Shown piece by piece: positions 1-9,122 of a stretch of 62,552 nucleotides of DNA (the first letter of the stretch is position 1; every line of letters starts with the position of its first letter). Source of the DNA: an uncultured Parabacteroides sp. (GTDB lineage Bacteria; Bacteroidota; Bacteroidia; Bacteroidales; Tannerellaceae); assembly GCF_905196875.1 (NCBI RefSeq), contig NZ_CAJJWO010000030.1, positions 1 to 62,552 of the forward strand, in the 5' to 3' direction. Both the position numbers and the translations under genes were made by a program. The notes beneath the pieces are model-generated. The model made no database searches, was not told where the DNA came from, and was given only the letters and a program-made list of their open reading frames with translations.

Positions 1-150
1 CGACAGGCGGCCGGCTACAAGCCTGTCGGAAATATGGTCATCGATGAGGATATGCGCCAGGCGATGGTGAGGCAAAAGGCGATGGCTGTTTTGCTGAAAC
101 GCTTTTTCGACTGCTTGATTGCAGAAGAAAGGGGGCTGAATGTTGCTTGA
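1..150 (+). CDS. 3' end of an unidentified CDS
   Basis: An open frame runs in from the left edge (frame 1) and stops with TGA at 148-150, leaving 49 C-terminal residues. The tail is mostly amphipathic helix with many Met, Arg and Lys, then an acidic patch (AEERG) and ends NVA. No signal, membrane segment or motif allows a family call. The next gene starts 150 nt downstream behind its own promoter-like element, so this is probably a separate transcription unit. Confidence 0.6.
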   Translation, partial: RQAAGYKPVGNMVIDEDMRQAMVRQKAMAVLLKRFFDCLIAEERGLNVA

Positions 151-179
151 CATAACTATGCAATAAAAACTCGTAAATA

Positions 180-212
180 TTTGCAAGAGTTGTTGGATAA
201 ATAATATCTTTG
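180..212 (+). promoter_or_regulatory. Bacteroidetes-type promoter for the oxidoreductase gene
   Basis: TTTG at 180-183 is followed 21 nt later by TATCTTTG at 205-212, which fits the Bacteroidetes -33/-7 pattern (TTTG, TAnnTTTG). It would start transcription about 80 nt before the ATG at 301. Called by pattern only. Confidence 0.45.
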
Positions 213-300
213 TGAAACGTTAGAGGGGTATTTGCTTTCTAATGTCTTTTTTTACATGGAAAACAGAAGTGATAGCTAATCATTTACATATATTCATACT

Positions 301-1557
301 ATGAGAACAAACAGAAGGGACTTCCTGAAAACTCTGGGAGGTATTGCGGCCTTTACTATTGTGCCGCGCCACGTGCTTGGAAAAGGCTTTATTGCTCCGA
401 GCGATCAGTTGACAAAAGGTATTATCGGTACAGGTGGTATGGGACGCGGACATGTGAACTATGCCGGGACACGCCTGGTTGCGGTATGCGACGTCGACAA
501 AAAACATCTCGAATTAGGAAAACAGCTGGTGAAAGATAAGATTGCCGCTTATCACGATTTCCGTGATCTGATTCTCGATCCGAACGTAGATATTGTACAT
601 ATCGCTACTCCTCCTCACTGGCATGGTATCATGTCGACAGAAGCAGCCAAGGCAGGAAAAGACATCTGGTGTGAGAAACCTATGACACGTACCATCGGCG
701 AAGGTAAACGCGTGATGGAAGCTATAAAGCAGAACGGACGTATGTTCCGCCTCAACACCTGGTTCCGCTTCGCTGACCCGTTCTATGGTCTGGGTACACC
801 CGTTAAGCCGTTGAAGAAGCTCGTACAGAGTGGCATGCTGGGATGGCCGCTGAAGGTGACTATCAGTAAACACACCGGTTTCGACTGGAAGTTCTACTGG
901 GTGGGTAAGGAGTATCTCGAACCGCAGCCTGTTCCTTCCGAACTCGATTACGATATGTGGTTAGGCCCGGCTCCATACAAACCCTACAACGCCCATCGTG
1001 TACACGGAACTTTCCGCGGATACTGGGACTATGACGGCGGCGGACTGGGAGATATGGGACAACATTATATCGACCCTGTGCAGTATTTCCTCGGAAAAGA
1101 CCATACAAGCCCTGTAAAGGTGGAAGTGGATGCTCCGCAGCAACACCCGGATGCAGTAGGGACATGGCGTTCAATTACATATACTTACGAAGACGGTTGC
1201 CAGATCGTTCTTTGGGGTGGCGACTTCGGTGATCCGAATACCCCTTATATCTCAGGCCCGAACGGCAATGTTTATAAGAACTTTGTATGCGATATTCCCG
1301 ACTGGGAAAAGAAACTGGCCGATTATCCGGAGCCGGAACCACAGGTGACCGACTTTATCGAATGCGTCAAAACACGCCAGCCTTTCGCATTGAACGAACA
1401 AAACGGTTTCCGTTCGGCTACGATCGTAAATATGGGGGCCGTTGCTCTTCGCCTGAACCGCACGCTGGAGTTTGATCCTGTTAAACTTGAGTTTATTAAT
1501 GATGAGGCCGCTAATCGTTTGCTGGATCAGCCGATGCGTTCTCCCTGGAACATCTGA
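301..1557 (+). CDS. Gfo/Idh/MocA family NAD(P)-dependent sugar oxidoreductase, secreted
   Basis: A 418-residue oxidoreductase of the Gfo/Idh/MocA family, which oxidises or reduces sugar hydroxyls with a tightly bound nicotinamide. The N terminus has a Tat-like signal (RRDFLK at residues 5-10, then a hydrophobic stretch), so periplasmic or membrane-attached action is likely. A Rossmann glycine motif (IGTGGMGRGH) lies near residue 42, and the family EKP motif with catalytic Lys sits in CEKPMTRT near residue 124. The C-terminal part matches the family substrate domain (GGGLGDMGQHYID). The tandem-DUF1080 protein starts 62 nt downstream on the same strand. DUF1080 proteins act on 3-keto-glycosides, so a joint 3-keto sugar pathway is a reasonable inference. 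The exact substrate cannot be read from sequence. Confidence 0.9.
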   Translation: MRTNRRDFLKTLGGIAAFTIVPRHVLGKGFIAPSDQLTKGIIGTGGMGRGHVNYAGTRLVAVCDVDKKHLELGKQLVKDKIAAYHDFRDLILDPNVDIVHIATPPHWHGIMSTEAAKAGKDIWCEKPMTRTIGEGKRVMEAIKQNGRMFRLNTWFRFADPFYGLGTPVKPLKKLVQSGMLGWPLKVTISKHTGFDWKFYWVGKEYLEPQPVPSELDYDMWLGPAPYKPYNAHRVHGTFRGYWDYDGGGLGDMGQHYIDPVQYFLGKDHTSPVKVEVDAPQQHPDAVGTWRSITYTYEDGCQIVLWGGDFGDPNTPYISGPNGNVYKNFVCDIPDWEKKLADYPEPEPQVTDFIECVKTRQPFALNEQNGFRSATIVNMGAVALRLNRTLEFDPVKLEFINDEAANRLLDQPMRSPWNI

Positions 1558-1619
1558 TAAATTGAAAATTAATAATTGACAATTGGAAATTAGAGGCTAA
1601 TCTATTAAATGAAAATAAA

Positions 1620-4600
1620 ATGAGAAAAGTATATATATCTATTGCCAGCTTGCTGTTATTCGGCAGCGTACTGATGGCTCAGGCTCCGGCAAACCGTACA
1701 GCTAAGACAACTGCGGCCGATGTGCTGGCCCAGATGCCCGCAGAAAAGCAGGCTGAATATAATAAACTGATCAGCGATCTGAAAGGAACCGGTGAAGAGG
1801 GAGTTCTGATGCTGGTGAATATGATCAACGCTCCCGGTAAAGGAAGCAATGCCCAGGTAGACTATGCCCTGAGCGGACTGACGCATTATGTGATGGCCAA
1901 AGGAGAGGAAAGTGCCCGCCTGGCAACTGCCAACGCTTATCTGAAAGCACTAGAAATGGTGAGCGAACGCGAAACGAAGGCGTTTATTATCCGCCAGCTC
2001 CAACTGCTGGGGCAGGATGAATGTATCGACGCCCTGTCTTCTTACCTGAACGAAGAGAGCTTGAGCGGACCGGCTTCCCGTGCACTGGCGTCTATCGGTA
2101 CCGAAAATGCAGGCAAAGCGTTGAAAGCTGCCCTGATGCGTCGTATGGGAACTCCGAAAACACAGAAAGATATTATTGTTGCTATCGGCGAAGCACAAGT
2201 AAAAGACTCGGAAGAACTGCTGAAAGCTCTCCTGGGCTCGGATGACGAAAATATGCAGAAAGCCGTTCTGCACGCGCTGAGTCGTGTCGGTAGCAAGGCT
2301 TCCATCAAGGAGATGGCAGATGCCGCTGCTGCTGCGGGTTATACCATGACTAATACGCAAGCTAACGAAGCTTATATCGCTCTGTTGAAGCGTGTAGCCG
2401 AACAAGGTGATGTGAAAGAGGTGGAAAAAGCCGCCAACGACTTGCTGAAGAAGGCAACGAAAGCCGGAAAAACGCAAACCCGTGATGCCGCCTTGCAGAT
2501 CCTCTTGTCGCTGAAGAAGGAAAATAGTACCAAGCTGTTGCTCTCCGCTTTGAAGGATACGGACAAGGCTTACCGCAACGCGGCCCTGAATTATGCTTCA
2601 GACTTTGCAAACAAAGACGTATATATCGAAGTGATGAAGGCGATGCAGAAAGCAAAACCGGAAGCGAAGGTGGATATTATCAACTGGATCGGACGCGAAG
2701 CGAAATGCCCGTCGAAACATGACGTTATCAAGAACCTCGAACTGCGTTTCGACCTGACTGCCATGCAAGTGCTGCTGGATCAGCTGAAAAGTACCGACTT
2801 CGATGTAAGACAGGCCACGGTCTGGACGTTGGTTAAGATCGGAGATAAGCAGGTGATCCCTGTATTGGCCGAACTGCTGGCCAGCAACGACAAGCAGGTA
2901 ATTTTACTGGGACAGGATGCTTTGGCTGCCTTCAATGGTGATATCGACCAGGCTGTAGCCCGCGTTATACCGTCAGCTACGGATGCCGGTAAAATTGCAG
3001 CGGCTGAATTACTGGCTATGCGTAAAGCGACCGCCAACCTTAACAGCGTGCTGGAACTGATCAAGTCAGGCTCTCCGGAGGTAAAGAAGGCTGCTTATAC
3101 GGCTTTGAAGGATGTGGTTTCGGAAGGCGACCTGGTTAACTTGTGTGGTATGCTGGAAACGGCGGATGCTTCTGCTGTTGCTCCTATACAGCAAGCTGTT
3201 ATTTCTGCTATATCTTCTATGTCTCCAGCCAAACAACAGGAAACGATTACCCGTCGTATGCTTCAGGCCGGCGACAGCAAGAAGCATTTGTATTATATTG
3301 TATTAGCTACAACCGGTCAGCAAGACGCCCTGGCTACCATTGTTGATGGTTTCCATAAAGGAAAAGGCGATGCCCGTGATGCCGCGTTTGAAGCTTTGCT
3401 GAATTGGAAAGGTATCGAGGCTGCCGACGAGTTGTTCGCTATTTGTAAAGATGCTTCCTCGTCTGCTTATTTCGACCGTGCCCTGAAAGCTTATATCCAG
3501 TTGGTTTCAAATCCGTCCTTTACGGGTGAAAACCGTTTGCTGGGGCTGCGTAAGGCAATGGAAATAGCCAAGACGGATGAACAGAAAATCGCTATTCTGC
3601 GACAGATCGAACGGACAGGTACGTTCCTGGGTATGTTGTATGCCGGCGAATTCCTCGACCAGAAACCTGTTCAGCAAGCGGCTGCTAATGCTGTGATGAA
3701 TATTGCTTTAGGCAATAAGGAATATATGGGTGATAACGTCCGCGAGTTGCTGAACAAGGTTATGCAGGTGCTCGACAATCCGGACGCAGGTTACCAGAAA
3801 GAAGCGATAAAGAAACATCTGGGTGAAATGCCGCAGGGAGAAGGTTTCGTGTCTATATTCAACGGAAAAGATTTATCTGGTTGGAAAGGATTGGTTGCAA
3901 ACCCGATTGCCCGTAGTAAGATGAAACCAGCTCAACTGGCGAAGGAACAGGAAAAGGCCGATCAGGTTATGCGTAACGGTTGGGTCGTGGAAGATGGTGT
4001 CCTGATGTTTACAGGCAAAGGTGATAATCTTTGTACCGACAAACAATATGGCGATTTCGAAATGTACGTAGACTGGATGCTCGATCCGGCTGGTCCTGAG
4101 GCAGATGCAGGTATCTACCTGCGTGGAACTCCACAGGTACAGATCTGGGATACAGCCCGTGTAAACGTAGGTGCTCAGGTGGGTTCTGGCGGCTTGTACA
4201 ATAACCAGACGAACGAAAGCAAACCTTCGAAGGTGGCCGACAACAAGCTGGGCGAATGGAACAGCTTCTATATCAAGATGGTTGGCGACCGTGTAACGGT
4301 TGTTCTCAACGGGGAGAAGGTAGTGGACGATGTGATCCTCGAAAACTATTGGGATCGTAAACTCCCGATTTTCCCGGTAGAGCAACTGGAATTACAGGCT
4401 CACGGCAGCAAGGTTTACTACCGTAATATATATGTAAAGGAACTGGAGCGCAAAGAACCGTTTAAGCTGTCTGCCGAAGAACAGAAGGAAGGCTTCAAGG
4501 TATTGTTCGACGGAACCAACATGCATCAGTGGACAGGTAATACCGTGGACTATACGATTGAAGACGGTTGTATCTCCATGATACCGAGCAAGAGCTATGG

Positions 4601-5075
4601 CGGTAACCTGTATACCAAGGATGAGTTCGGTAACTTCGTTTACCGTTTCGAGTTCCAGTTGACTCCCGGTGCTAACAACGGTGTAGGTATTCGTACTCCT
4701 ATGGAAGGCGATGCCGCTTACGTTGGTATGGAAATCCAGATTCTTGATTGCGAACATCCTATTTATAAGGATATTACCAAATATCAGCATCATGGTTCCG
4801 TTTATGGAATTATCCCGACGAATCCTGACCACCACAAGGCATTCAAGCCGGTTGGCGAATGGAATGAAGAAGAGATTGTGGCTAACGGAGATAATATCCG
4901 CGTAACGGTGAATGGCGTGGTTATCCTCGAAGGTAACATCCGTGATGCCGTGAAGAACGGTACTCCCGATGGCAAGGAGCACCCGGGATTGTTCAACAAA
5001 AAAGGACATATCGGCTTCCTGGGACATGGCTCTCCGGTGAAGTTCCGTAATATTCGTATTAAGGAATTGAAATAA
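1620..5075 (+). CDS. HEAT-repeat protein with two C-terminal DUF1080 (3-keto-glycoside hydrolase/lyase-like) domains
   Basis: A 1151-residue exported protein: signal peptide 1-20 (cleavage near LMAQA), then about 700 residues of helical HEAT/armadillo-like repeats, then two DUF1080 jelly-roll domains. The first opens at about residue 742 (FVSIFNGKDLSGW), the second at about 957 (FKVLFDGTNMHQW). DUF1080 is Pfam's 3-keto-disaccharide hydrolase family, found in Bacteroidetes with Gfo/Idh/MocA oxidoreductases that make the 3-keto substrate, and such an oxidoreductase is directly upstream. The HEAT array could be a scaffold or binding arm. A strong terminator follows at 5095, closing a two-gene unit. 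Having two catalytic-type domains on one HEAT scaffold is the odd feature; single-domain DUF1080 proteins are the usual form. Confidence 0.85.
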   Translation: MRKVYISIASLLLFGSVLMAQAPANRTAKTTAADVLAQMPAEKQAEYNKLISDLKGTGEEGVLMLVNMINAPGKGSNAQVDYALSGLTHYVMAKGEESARLATANAYLKALEMVSERETKAFIIRQLQLLGQDECIDALSSYLNEESLSGPASRALASIGTENAGKALKAALMRRMGTPKTQKDIIVAIGEAQVKDSEELLKALLGSDDENMQKAVLHALSRVGSKASIKEMADAAAAAGYTMTNTQANEAYIALLKRVAEQGDVKEVEKAANDLLKKATKAGKTQTRDAALQILLSLKKENSTKLLLSALKDTDKAYRNAALNYASDFANKDVYIEVMKAMQKAKPEAKVDIINWIGREAKCPSKHDVIKNLELRFDLTAMQVLLDQLKSTDFDVRQATVWTLVKIGDKQVIPVLAELLASNDKQVILLGQDALAAFNGDIDQAVARVIPSATDAGKIAAAELLAMRKATANLNSVLELIKSGSPEVKKAAYTALKDVVSEGDLVNLCGMLETADASAVAPIQQAVISAISSMSPAKQQETITRRMLQAGDSKKHLYYIVLATTGQQDALATIVDGFHKGKGDARDAAFEALLNWKGIEAADELFAICKDASSSAYFDRALKAYIQLVSNPSFTGENRLLGLRKAMEIAKTDEQKIAILRQIERTGTFLGMLYAGEFLDQKPVQQAAANAVMNIALGNKEYMGDNVRELLNKVMQVLDNPDAGYQKEAIKKHLGEMPQGEGFVSIFNGKDLSGWKGLVANPIARSKMKPAQLAKEQEKADQVMRNGWVVEDGVLMFTGKGDNLCTDKQYGDFEMYVDWMLDPAGPEADAGIYLRGTPQVQIWDTARVNVGAQVGSGGLYNNQTNESKPSKVADNKLGEWNSFYIKMVGDRVTVVLNGEKVVDDVILENYWDRKLPIFPVEQLELQAHGSKVYYRNIYVKELERKEPFKLSAEEQKEGFKVLFDGTNMHQWTGNTVDYTIEDGCISMIPSKSYGGNLYTKDEFGNFVYRFEFQLTPGANNGVGIRTPMEGDAAYVGMEIQILDCEHPIYKDITKYQHHGSVYGIIPTNPDHHKAFKPVGEWNEEEIVANGDNIRVTVNGVVILEGNIRDAVKNGTPDGKEHPGLFNKKGHIGFLGHGSPVKFRNIRIKELK

Positions 5076-5094
5076 GATTATATTCTTTTCAGGG

Positions 5095-5134
5095 AAAGCG
5101 GGGACCGATCTTGTCGGTCTCCGCTTTTATTTTT
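5095..5134 (+). terminator. Rho-independent terminator after the DUF1080 gene
   Basis: A 14-bp stem (AAAGCGGGGACCGA pairing with TCGGTCTCCGCTTT, one G-T wobble) with a short loop is followed by a run of T. It lies 20 nt after the stop codon at 5075. Confidence 0.85.
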
Positions 5135-5234
5135 AACAAAAAACTTTGAAATCCCTTGAATATTAAAGTAATTAAAATTTGCGGATCTGGTTTATTATAG
5201 CGTATTTTGTGTGTGTTTAAGCGATGTAGTGCAA

Positions 5235-7604
5235 ATGGATATAGAGCAATATCAGTTATTGTTGGACAACGCCCAGGTAGGTTGGTGGGAGGCCGATTTT
5301 ACCAAAGGGAATTATATATGTTCAGACTTTTTGGTAGGTCTGCTGGAGTTAAGTAACAGAGAAATCCCTATTCCGGATTTTCTAGCCTTGATTCGTGAAG
5401 ATTATAGGAGCAGGATTGCCAGTGAGTTTGCTTTCTTTAAAGAAATAGGTATCTATGAACAGGTGTTTCCCCTTAAAACCTGTTACGGATTTAAATTCGT
5501 CCGTTCGAAAATATGTAAGCGTGAGATCGCTCCTGACGGGAAGATAAGTGTGTTGGGTATCTTGCAGTTACTACCTTATAATGAAGAAGGGGATAAGCTA
5601 CACGTAAACAATCAGGAAGATAATTTGCTCAGGCATTTGGGAAGCCTCTCGCGTTCGCTGCACTCTTTTATCCAAACGAATGATATGCCTAAATCGATCC
5701 ACCAAGTTCTTTCGGAGATATTGTATTCGATTGGAGCTAAGGGGCGTGCCAGCATAATGGAGTATGATAACAGCCTGCAGACACTGAGCTGTACTTATGA
5801 AGTATGTAGTGAGGGAGTAAACTCTGTCCGCTCGTCTCTACAGGAGATACCTGTGTCGACATTACCCTGGTCTACAAAGAAAATACAAAACTTCTATCCG
5901 GTACTGATCAATCATCTGGACGAACTCCCGCCTGAAGCCGCCGAAGAAAAACGTTACCTGCAACTGAGAGGATCGCTTTCGCTTATATTAGTTCCTTTAG
6001 TTATCAAGGACAATGCCTGGGGATATATCGGTATTGATATTATGGACCGGAACCGTATCTGGAGTCTCGAAGACTATCAGTGGTTTTCGTCGATCGCCAA
6101 TATCATCAGCATCATAACGAAAATGGCAAGGATCAACGAGGCACTCGACCGGGGTGAGAAGCTGTTGCGCAATATCTATACCAATATTCCTGTCGGGATA
6201 GAGCTTTATGATAAAGATGGTTACCTCGTCGATATAAATAAAAAGGATATTGAGATCTTTGGCCTGAAATCTAAGAAAGATGTGCTGGGTATCAATATCT
6301 TTGAGAATCCCGTTGTGCCGGAAGATGTCTTGAATAAGATGCGGAAAAAGAAGGCCGTATCCTTTCGTTTGAGTTATCCGTTCACCAAGGTAACATCCAA
6401 TAACTACTATCCGACCCATAAACAAGGGGCGATCGACTTGCTTTCGAAAGTATGCATGCTCTATGATAATAAAGGTGAACTGATAAACTATTTATTCATA
6501 AATCTCGATAACACTGATAAAACAATTGCCTATAACCGTATAGAGGAGTTTGAATATTTCTTTACGCTGGTAAGCCGCTTTGCCAAAGTTGGGTATGCTA
6601 AATATGATTTGTTGACCTGCGATGGTTATGCCATCAGCCAGTGGTATCAAAATCTCGGAGAGAAAGACGGTACGCCTTTGCCTAAGATTGTCGGTGTATA
6701 TGAAGCAGTACATCCGGATGATCGTAACATCATGTTAGACTTTTTTGAAAAAGTAAAAAAGGGACTGGCTACCAGTATACGACAGGAACTGCGTGTTCGT
6801 GCGGAGGATGGCTGGAAATGGATACGTGTAAATATCATGCGTAACCTTCAATCTAACGAGACGGATAAGTTGGAAATTATTTGTGTTAATTACGACATCA
6901 CGGAACTGAAGGAAACCGAACAACAGAGGGAGAAAGCGGAAGAACTCGACCGTTTGAAGTCTGCCTTCCTGGCAAATATGAGCCATGAGATACGGACGCC
7001 TCTGAATGCCATTGTCGGTTTCTCCACCTTGCTGGTTGATACGGAAGACAAGGAGGAACAACAGCAGTTTGTGAGTATCATCCAAAAGAATAATGAGCTT
7101 TTACTTCAACTGATCTCGGATATTCTCGACCTGGCAAAGATTGAAGCCAACACGATAGAATTCAAACCTGTGGAGATCAATTTGAAGGAGTTCCTGGAAG
7201 AAATAGTCCGCTCGCTGAGTATCAAAGTGGGTGAGGGTGTGACGCTTTGCTGCTCTCCGGATCTGGAGCCTTGTGTTTTCATTTTCGACCATATCCGGTT
7301 GAATCAGCTATTTGCCAACTTCATAAATAATGCGATTAAATACACAGAGTGTGGTTCGATTACGCTAGGATACGAAATCCGTCCCGATGAAATAGAGTTT
7401 ACGGTGACAGATACCGGAGTCGGGATGAAAGAAGAAATTCGTGCGCATGTATTCGATCGTTTCTATAAAGGAAATGATTTCAAACAAGGAACAGGTCTGG
7501 GTCTTTCTATTTGCAAAAGTATTGTGGAACAGATGAAGGGAAAGATCGGGGTAAGATCAGAGGTCGGTAAAGGTTCCTGCTTCTGGTTCTGCTTACCCCG
7601 TTAG
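5235..7604 (+). CDS. PAS/GAF sensor histidine kinase (no receiver domain)
   Basis: A soluble-looking sensor kinase of about 789 residues. Order: an N-terminal PAS-like segment, a GAF-like domain (about 140-300), a PAS domain (about 310-430), another PAS/PAC region (about 440-570), then HisKA with the phospho-acceptor His in MSHEIRTPLN (His encoded at 6984-6986) and an HATPase domain with N-box (FINNAIKYT), DTGVGM and GTGLGLS. The protein ends at the ATPase domain (CFWFCLPR), so there is no attached receiver. No convincing membrane segment is seen, which suggests a cytoplasmic signal. I use ATG 5235; an in-frame GTG at 5211 would add 8 residues and neither start has a clear ribosome site. No response regulator is adjacent, so the partner is unknown. 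Confidence 0.85.
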   Translation: MDIEQYQLLLDNAQVGWWEADFTKGNYICSDFLVGLLELSNREIPIPDFLALIREDYRSRIASEFAFFKEIGIYEQVFPLKTCYGFKFVRSKICKREIAPDGKISVLGILQLLPYNEEGDKLHVNNQEDNLLRHLGSLSRSLHSFIQTNDMPKSIHQVLSEILYSIGAKGRASIMEYDNSLQTLSCTYEVCSEGVNSVRSSLQEIPVSTLPWSTKKIQNFYPVLINHLDELPPEAAEEKRYLQLRGSLSLILVPLVIKDNAWGYIGIDIMDRNRIWSLEDYQWFSSIANIISIITKMARINEALDRGEKLLRNIYTNIPVGIELYDKDGYLVDINKKDIEIFGLKSKKDVLGINIFENPVVPEDVLNKMRKKKAVSFRLSYPFTKVTSNNYYPTHKQGAIDLLSKVCMLYDNKGELINYLFINLDNTDKTIAYNRIEEFEYFFTLVSRFAKVGYAKYDLLTCDGYAISQWYQNLGEKDGTPLPKIVGVYEAVHPDDRNIMLDFFEKVKKGLATSIRQELRVRAEDGWKWIRVNIMRNLQSNETDKLEIICVNYDITELKETEQQREKAEELDRLKSAFLANMSHEIRTPLNAIVGFSTLLVDTEDKEEQQQFVSIIQKNNELLLQLISDILDLAKIEANTIEFKPVEINLKEFLEEIVRSLSIKVGEGVTLCCSPDLEPCVFIFDHIRLNQLFANFINNAIKYTECGSITLGYEIRPDEIEFTVTDTGVGMKEEIRAHVFDRFYKGNDFKQGTGLGLSICKSIVEQMKGKIGVRSEVGKGSCFWFCLPR

Positions 7605-7607
7605 TTC

Positions 7608-8261
7608 TTATTCTTTTTCTCCGTATGCCAGGTCGCCGGCGTCTCCCAGTCCGGGAATGATATAGGAGTGGTCATCCAGTTCGTCGTCGAGGGCAGCAAT
7701 CCAGATGGTTGTTTTGTCGTCAGGCATTTTCCTTTGCAGGTATTCGATAGCCTGTTTGCTGGCGATGATAGAGGCCACATGGATATGTGACGGATGTCCC
7801 TTTGTTAGTAACGCTTCGTAAGCCAGTTCCATCGAACTACCCGTTGCCAGCATCGGATCGGTTATAATCAGGGTTTTCTCTGTTAATCTCGGGGAAGCGA
7901 TGTATTCTATATGGATGTCGAAGTTCAGGCGATCCTTATATTTCCGGTAGGCTGATACGAATGCATTTTCCGCATAATCAAGATAACTCAGGAATCCCTG
8001 ATGATAAGGGAGACCTGCGCGTAGGATGGTGCTGATCACGACCCGGTCGTCAGGCGTATTCATAGGGGCAATTCCAAGTGGAGACTGGATATCTTTTTGA
8101 CTGTAAGAAAAATCTTTACTGATTTCATAGGCCATAATTTCGCCTATCCGTTCGATGTTTCTGCGGAAACGAAGACTGTCTTTCTGAATATTTACATCCC
8201 GTAATTCAGAAACGAATCTATTTAATATGGAGTTTGATTCTCCCAGATTAACTATTTTCAT
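7608..8261 (-). CDS. upp: Uracil phosphoribosyltransferase
   Basis: Converts uracil and PRPP to UMP in pyrimidine salvage, in the cytoplasm. The PRPP-binding loop is present (ITDPMLATGSS), as is the C-terminal uracil-binding region (YIIPGLGDAGDLAYG). The frame is open to an ATG at 8396, which would give 262 residues. The family is normally about 210-220 residues and the protein fits from MKIVNLGES, so I start at 8261 (217 residues). The extra N-terminal stretch is Asn/Ile/Tyr-rich and does not look like part of the fold. The gene converges with the sensor kinase, stop codons 3 nt apart. Confidence 0.92.
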   Translation of the reverse strand: MKIVNLGESNSILNRFVSELRDVNIQKDSLRFRRNIERIGEIMAYEISKDFSYSQKDIQSPLGIAPMNTPDDRVVISTILRAGLPYHQGFLSYLDYAENAFVSAYRKYKDRLNFDIHIEYIASPRLTEKTLIITDPMLATGSSMELAYEALLTKGHPSHIHVASIIASKQAIEYLQRKMPDDKTTIWIAALDDELDDHSYIIPGLGDAGDLAYGEKE

Positions 8262-8548
8262 GTGACTATTTTGTATATGCCGGATATTTATTTTTTCGGA
8301 GCCGAAATTATATATAATTAGAGCATCATACAAATGTTTGTTGATAAAATCCAGAAGTAGGCACAAAGTTTCGTATTCCGAAACAAGATTGGACATCCGG
8401 ATTTAAATATTGCGAAAAAAGAAGTGGGGATATGTATTCGGTTGTTTAATTAGAACCGGGCTGCTTAGGTATACTTTAAAATCACCTCTAAATACTAAAA
8501 TACTATATGTATTTTTGCACAAGTGATATAAATAAGAGAAAAGGAGGT

Positions 8549-8587
8549 GAAAAAAACTTCCCCCATGCATAAGGCATGAAGGAAGTT
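8549..8587 (-). terminator. Terminator of the HU gene
   Basis: AACTTCC at 8555-8561 pairs with GGAAGTT at 8581-8587, with an inner CATGC/GCATG stem. On the minus strand the stem is followed by a T-run (A-run at 8550-8556 on the plus strand). It lies 17 nt past the HU stop codon. Confidence 0.8.
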
Positions 8588-8603
8588 ATAAAAACAAATC
8601 ATA

Positions 8604-8894
8604 TTATTTTTTCTCGCCAGTGCCGTTCATAGCCTCCAGCAAGAATTTACCGGGTTTGAACTTTACCGTTGTTCTGGCTGGAATCTGTACCGGAGTACCA
8701 GTTTTTGGATTACGAGCCAGGCGACTTGTTTGAGGTCTAGGTATTAATGTACCAAAACCAATAAGAGTAATTTCCTCTTTTTGTGACATTTTTTCGGTTA
8801 CGATTTCAATGTAAGCATCTAATACTTTTTTTGCTTTCTGTTTCTGTAACCCTGCCTTATCTGCTAAGGCCTCGATAAGTTCTGCTTTGTTCAT
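8604..8894 (-). CDS. HU-family DNA-binding protein
   Basis: A 96-residue nucleoid protein of the HU/IHF family, which binds and bends DNA as a dimer. It begins MNKAELIEALADKAG, the standard HU opening, and has the core GFGTLIPR and the beta-arm with RLARNPKTG. The length is typical (about 90 plus a short tail). It forms a single-gene unit with its own terminator, divergent from the HTH regulator at 9123. Which HU paralogue it is cannot be told here. Confidence 0.93.
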   Translation of the reverse strand: MNKAELIEALADKAGLQKQKAKKVLDAYIEIVTEKMSQKEEITLIGFGTLIPRPQTSRLARNPKTGTPVQIPARTTVKFKPGKFLLEAMNGTGEKK

Positions 8895-9122
8895 GAGTGT
8901 TTCTTTTTAATGATTATATACATTGCAAATGTAAGCCATACTATCTTTTAAATGGTGTCTTTTTGCAGACAAGAAAAATGGCGGTCATTTCTTATTAAAC
9001 AATAGCTGTAGGCTTTTGTTACGATTAGAGAAACAAAAAACGTTAATTAGTATCTGTTTGCGGTTATCGAAACAAAAACAAGGCTTTATGCCATTTGGAT
9101 ACACTGGACTGGCTATTTTTTT

